Shown: positions 51,651-53,133 of the stretch, in pieces
Position numbering within the stretch: the first letter of the stretch is position 1
How the letters are laid out: every line of letters starts with the position of its first letter
Assembly: GCA_944388075.1 (NCBI GenBank)
Contig: CALXHI010000004.1
Coordinates: 1-53,133 of the forward strand
Length of the DNA stretch: 53,133 bases
Direction of reading: 5' to 3'
Origin: an uncultured Clostridia bacterium
GTDB lineage: Bacteria > Bacillota > Clostridia > Oscillospirales > Ruminococcaceae
Translations under genes and position numbers: made by a program
The notes under the pieces: generated by a model
Database searches by the model: none
Told to the model about the DNA's origin: nothing
The model's input: only the letters and a program-made list of their open reading frames with translations

Positions 51651-51756
51651 GCTTTGCCGTATATCAAAAAATCTACCTTTCGGTTTGCAATATCGGTTTG
51701 GAAAACTCCCGTCGAATATGTGAAAGCTTCGCAATCAATGGTGAATTTTTTAAATA

Positions 51757-51785
51757 TTTGTCACGCATCATTGACAAACCTACAA
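51757..51785. repeat. 29-bp dyad sequence, copy 2
   Basis: TTTGTCACGCATCATTGACAA then A then CCTACAA, matching 32729-32757 at all but one position. The TTGTCA-N8-TGACAA inverted repeat is intact. It lies 25 bases before a promoter-like sequence. Confidence 0.75.
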
Positions 51786-51809
51786 CATAGCATTTTTTGT
51801 AAAAGTCTC

Positions 51810-51838
51810 TTGAAAAAAGACAAAGACTATGCTATAAT
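51810..51838 (+). promoter_or_regulatory. Promoter with no intact gene downstream
   Basis: TTGAAA (51810-51815) and TATAAT (51833-51838) are separated by 17 bases. The following 250 bases hold only broken coding text. Confidence 0.6.
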
Positions 51839-51849
51839 GTTTATTACAG

Positions 51850-52065
51850 TGTTACGCTAGCAGCTGAAGAATTTGAACAATATCCGTTGAAATAGAATTC
51901 CTGTGTATGGGGATATCACGCAGATGGTGACGATAAAACTCAGCATATGTTACACGAAAGCGGATTGGTAAGAGAATCTCCGTTTTTTAGATGCTTAACT
52001 AACGCAACAACTTGGGAAAAAGCGAAAGATACGCAATACATCCGAAGCCAAAGCACTTGTTGATG
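51850..52065 (+). pseudogene. Decayed gene fragment of unknown family
   Basis: From about 51856 the text reads LAAEEFEQYPLK, a stop, then NSCVWGYHADGDDKTQHMLH and ESGLVRESPFFRCLTNATTW. The composition is protein-like and consistent after the stop, with no start. I do not recognise the family. Confidence 0.35.
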
Positions 52066-52090
52066 GTTCAAATCAACCAGGAGATATATA

Positions 52091-52642
52091 ATGAAAAACA
52101 TAGAATATTCATAGCAATAGGATTTTTGCTACTAATTTCACTGATAATGTGTCCCCAATTATACTGGGAATTGGAAAAAGCGTCATTTACTTTAATGATC
52201 TACTAAAAACAAAAAGTAGTTTAATCAAGTCATTGACGCCTATTTTAGATGGAAATTTTGTAATCTATGAATTACAAGTTGTAATCTATAAAAATGATGT
52301 TACTGCGTTTTTTCTGGAGGTAGATTGCGACTGTGTAAAAAACAGCTTAACAAGATAAAAAATGAGTATTTTGCTCTTGAAAAAACCGGATATTATCAGC
52401 ACAACAATAAAACAACTTTAGTTATACAGTATTTCCCAATAGAGAAGTTTGAAAAAACACAAAATATAGCGCTGAAATACAAGCGCTTGTTGTTGTTTTA
52501 TCTGATGTTTTCCAATCCCAACTCGGTTGATTTTATTGTCACTCGGGATAACATTTCCAATCTCTTATTAGAGAGTGTTCATATGCACTATTCTAAGACT
52601 ACGATTTATAGTGAAGAAAATTCAAAAGCCAAAACAAACTGA
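52091..52642 (+). pseudogene. Frameshifted gene for a membrane-anchored protein of unknown family
   Basis: GGAGATATATA precedes an ATG at 52091, which is interrupted after a few codons. A shifted frame gives a membrane helix (IFIAIGFLLLISLIM), a second shift near 52150 gives SPIILGIGKSVIYFNDLLKT and on to about 52330, and a third frame continues CKKQLNKIKNEYFALEKTGY to a stop at 52642. The pieces join end to end, so this is one gene with at least two frameshifts. AT-rich, unlike most of the window. Confidence 0.5.
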
Positions 52643-53133
52643 GAACTAAAATATTTATGAAACATTACAAATTTTTGAAGGAGATGTTCAGTTTGGATTG
52701 ATGTTTTTACGATTACCTATTCAAAAATACAGAAACAGTATTTTTAAGCAAATGATTGTATCCGTCAACCACACCCTAACTTTGCCAAAAAAAGTGCTAA
52801 AATTGTTCCGTAGTGAAAATAACCGAAGGGAGCAAAGAAATGGCAACGATACGAGAGGAAAAAGGTGTTGCGACACAGGGAATGAGCGGAGCAAATACGA
52901 ATGGCTGCATTTTTATCCTCAAAAATCCAACATGGGTCATTTTCGCAAAAATCGCAAAAATGACCCGTTTTAAGGGTAATCGTTTTATTGTATCAATTTG
53001 GGAGTTTACATAGTGTATCCTCAACAACCAGTCATTTTTAAAACGTCCCTATTTTCAACATCAAAAAAGAAAAAGGACAAGACAAATTCAAAGAGGTGCA
53101 AAAGCATCGCCGCAAGGCGGTCGATGTTCATTG
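52643..53133. other. AT-rich right end without a clear gene
   Basis: Contains a plus-strand frame from 52840 (MATIREEKGVATQGMSGANT... to 53013) with GGGAGCAAAG upstream, but its second half overlaps a hairpin, so coding is doubtful. The last 80 bases include text reading KEKGQDKFKEVQKHRRKAVD in one frame, possibly the start of a gene that continues outside. I cannot assign either. Confidence 0.3.
52934..52966. repeat. 33-bp hairpin in the right-end tract
   Basis: GGGTCATTTTCGC (52934-52946) pairs with GCAAAAATGACCC (52954-52966) with one mismatch and a 7-base loop. A weak GTTTTAAG follows. It could be a terminator or the end of a mobile element. Confidence 0.5.

Overview
The window reads as chromosome of an anaerobic, low-oxygen gut Firmicute, most likely a Ruminococcus-type (Oscillospiraceae) fibre or mucin degrader. 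Reasons: two secreted proteases end in type I dockerin modules (cellulosome-style), secreted proteins carry long poly-Thr linkers typical of ruminococci, there is a flavodiiron/rubredoxin oxygen-defence pair, sodium-pump decarboxylase subunits, an L-fucose operon, and clean Firmicute promoters (TTGACA-17-TATAAT) and GGAGG ribosome sites. The genus is inference; no rRNA is present.

Layout. 1-300: C-terminal end of an IS5-type transposase. 0.5-3.0 kb (minus): GDSL lipoprotein and transglutaminase-like surface protein. 3.2-5.25 kb (plus): multidomain flavodiiron protein plus free rubredoxin. 5.3-5.75 kb: a SWIM-like gene fragment and a roughly 125-bp MITE-like element. 5.8-14.3 kb (minus operon): polysaccharide deacetylase, polA, rimI, aldehyde dehydrogenase, GH2 beta-galactosidase, hpt, nearly all overlapping or closely spaced. 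14.5-16.2 kb: dockerin-bearing zinc metalloprotease. 16.2-16.65 kb (minus): a decayed chimera of F-ATPase alpha and beta genes. 16.8-18.1 kb: HtrA protease. 18.3-18.55 kb: tRNA-Asp, -Phe, -Gly with consensus promoter and terminator. 18.7-21.8 kb (minus): mnmA-recG. 22-24 kb (plus): decarboxylase beta and gamma subunits plus a membrane protein. 24.1-24.65 kb: KptA. 24.8-26.8 kb: MoxR and DUF58 proteins. 26.9-28.15 kb: two paralogous zinc-ribbon membrane genes, the second frameshifted. 28.2-28.65 kb: YunG-like gene. 28.7-32.45 kb (minus): an ABC-transporter operon in which every gene is broken. 32.8-38.8 kb: a 1981-residue subtilisin/LRR/dockerin protein. 39-41.3 kb: DUF4015 protein and an isolated RnfD/NqrB-like protein. 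41.3-42.6 kb: MecA-like adaptor and ribulose-phosphate epimerase. 42.7-47.15 kb: fucose operon (aldolase, mutarotase, kinase, isomerase). 47.2-49.3 kb: helical-bundle protein with a 41-residue gene, a membrane protein, and a PdaA-like deacetylase. 49.3-51.6 kb (minus): cmk-plsC followed by a VanY-like protein that has lost active-site residues. 51.7-53.1 kb: AT-rich tract of decayed gene fragments.

The genes point to a cell that degrades polymers outside (dockerin proteases, surface esterase), imports and metabolises host or plant sugars (beta-galactosidase, fucose operon), and can sporulate or at least keeps a cortex-type deacetylase. The most notable points for follow-up are the VanY-like pseudoenzyme, the atpA/atpD relic, the wholesale decay of an ABC operon, a shared 29-bp dyad sequence 19 kb apart, orphan RnfD and decarboxylase subunits, and the very large protease. 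I did not find a CRISPR array, prophage, or a clearly new defence system.
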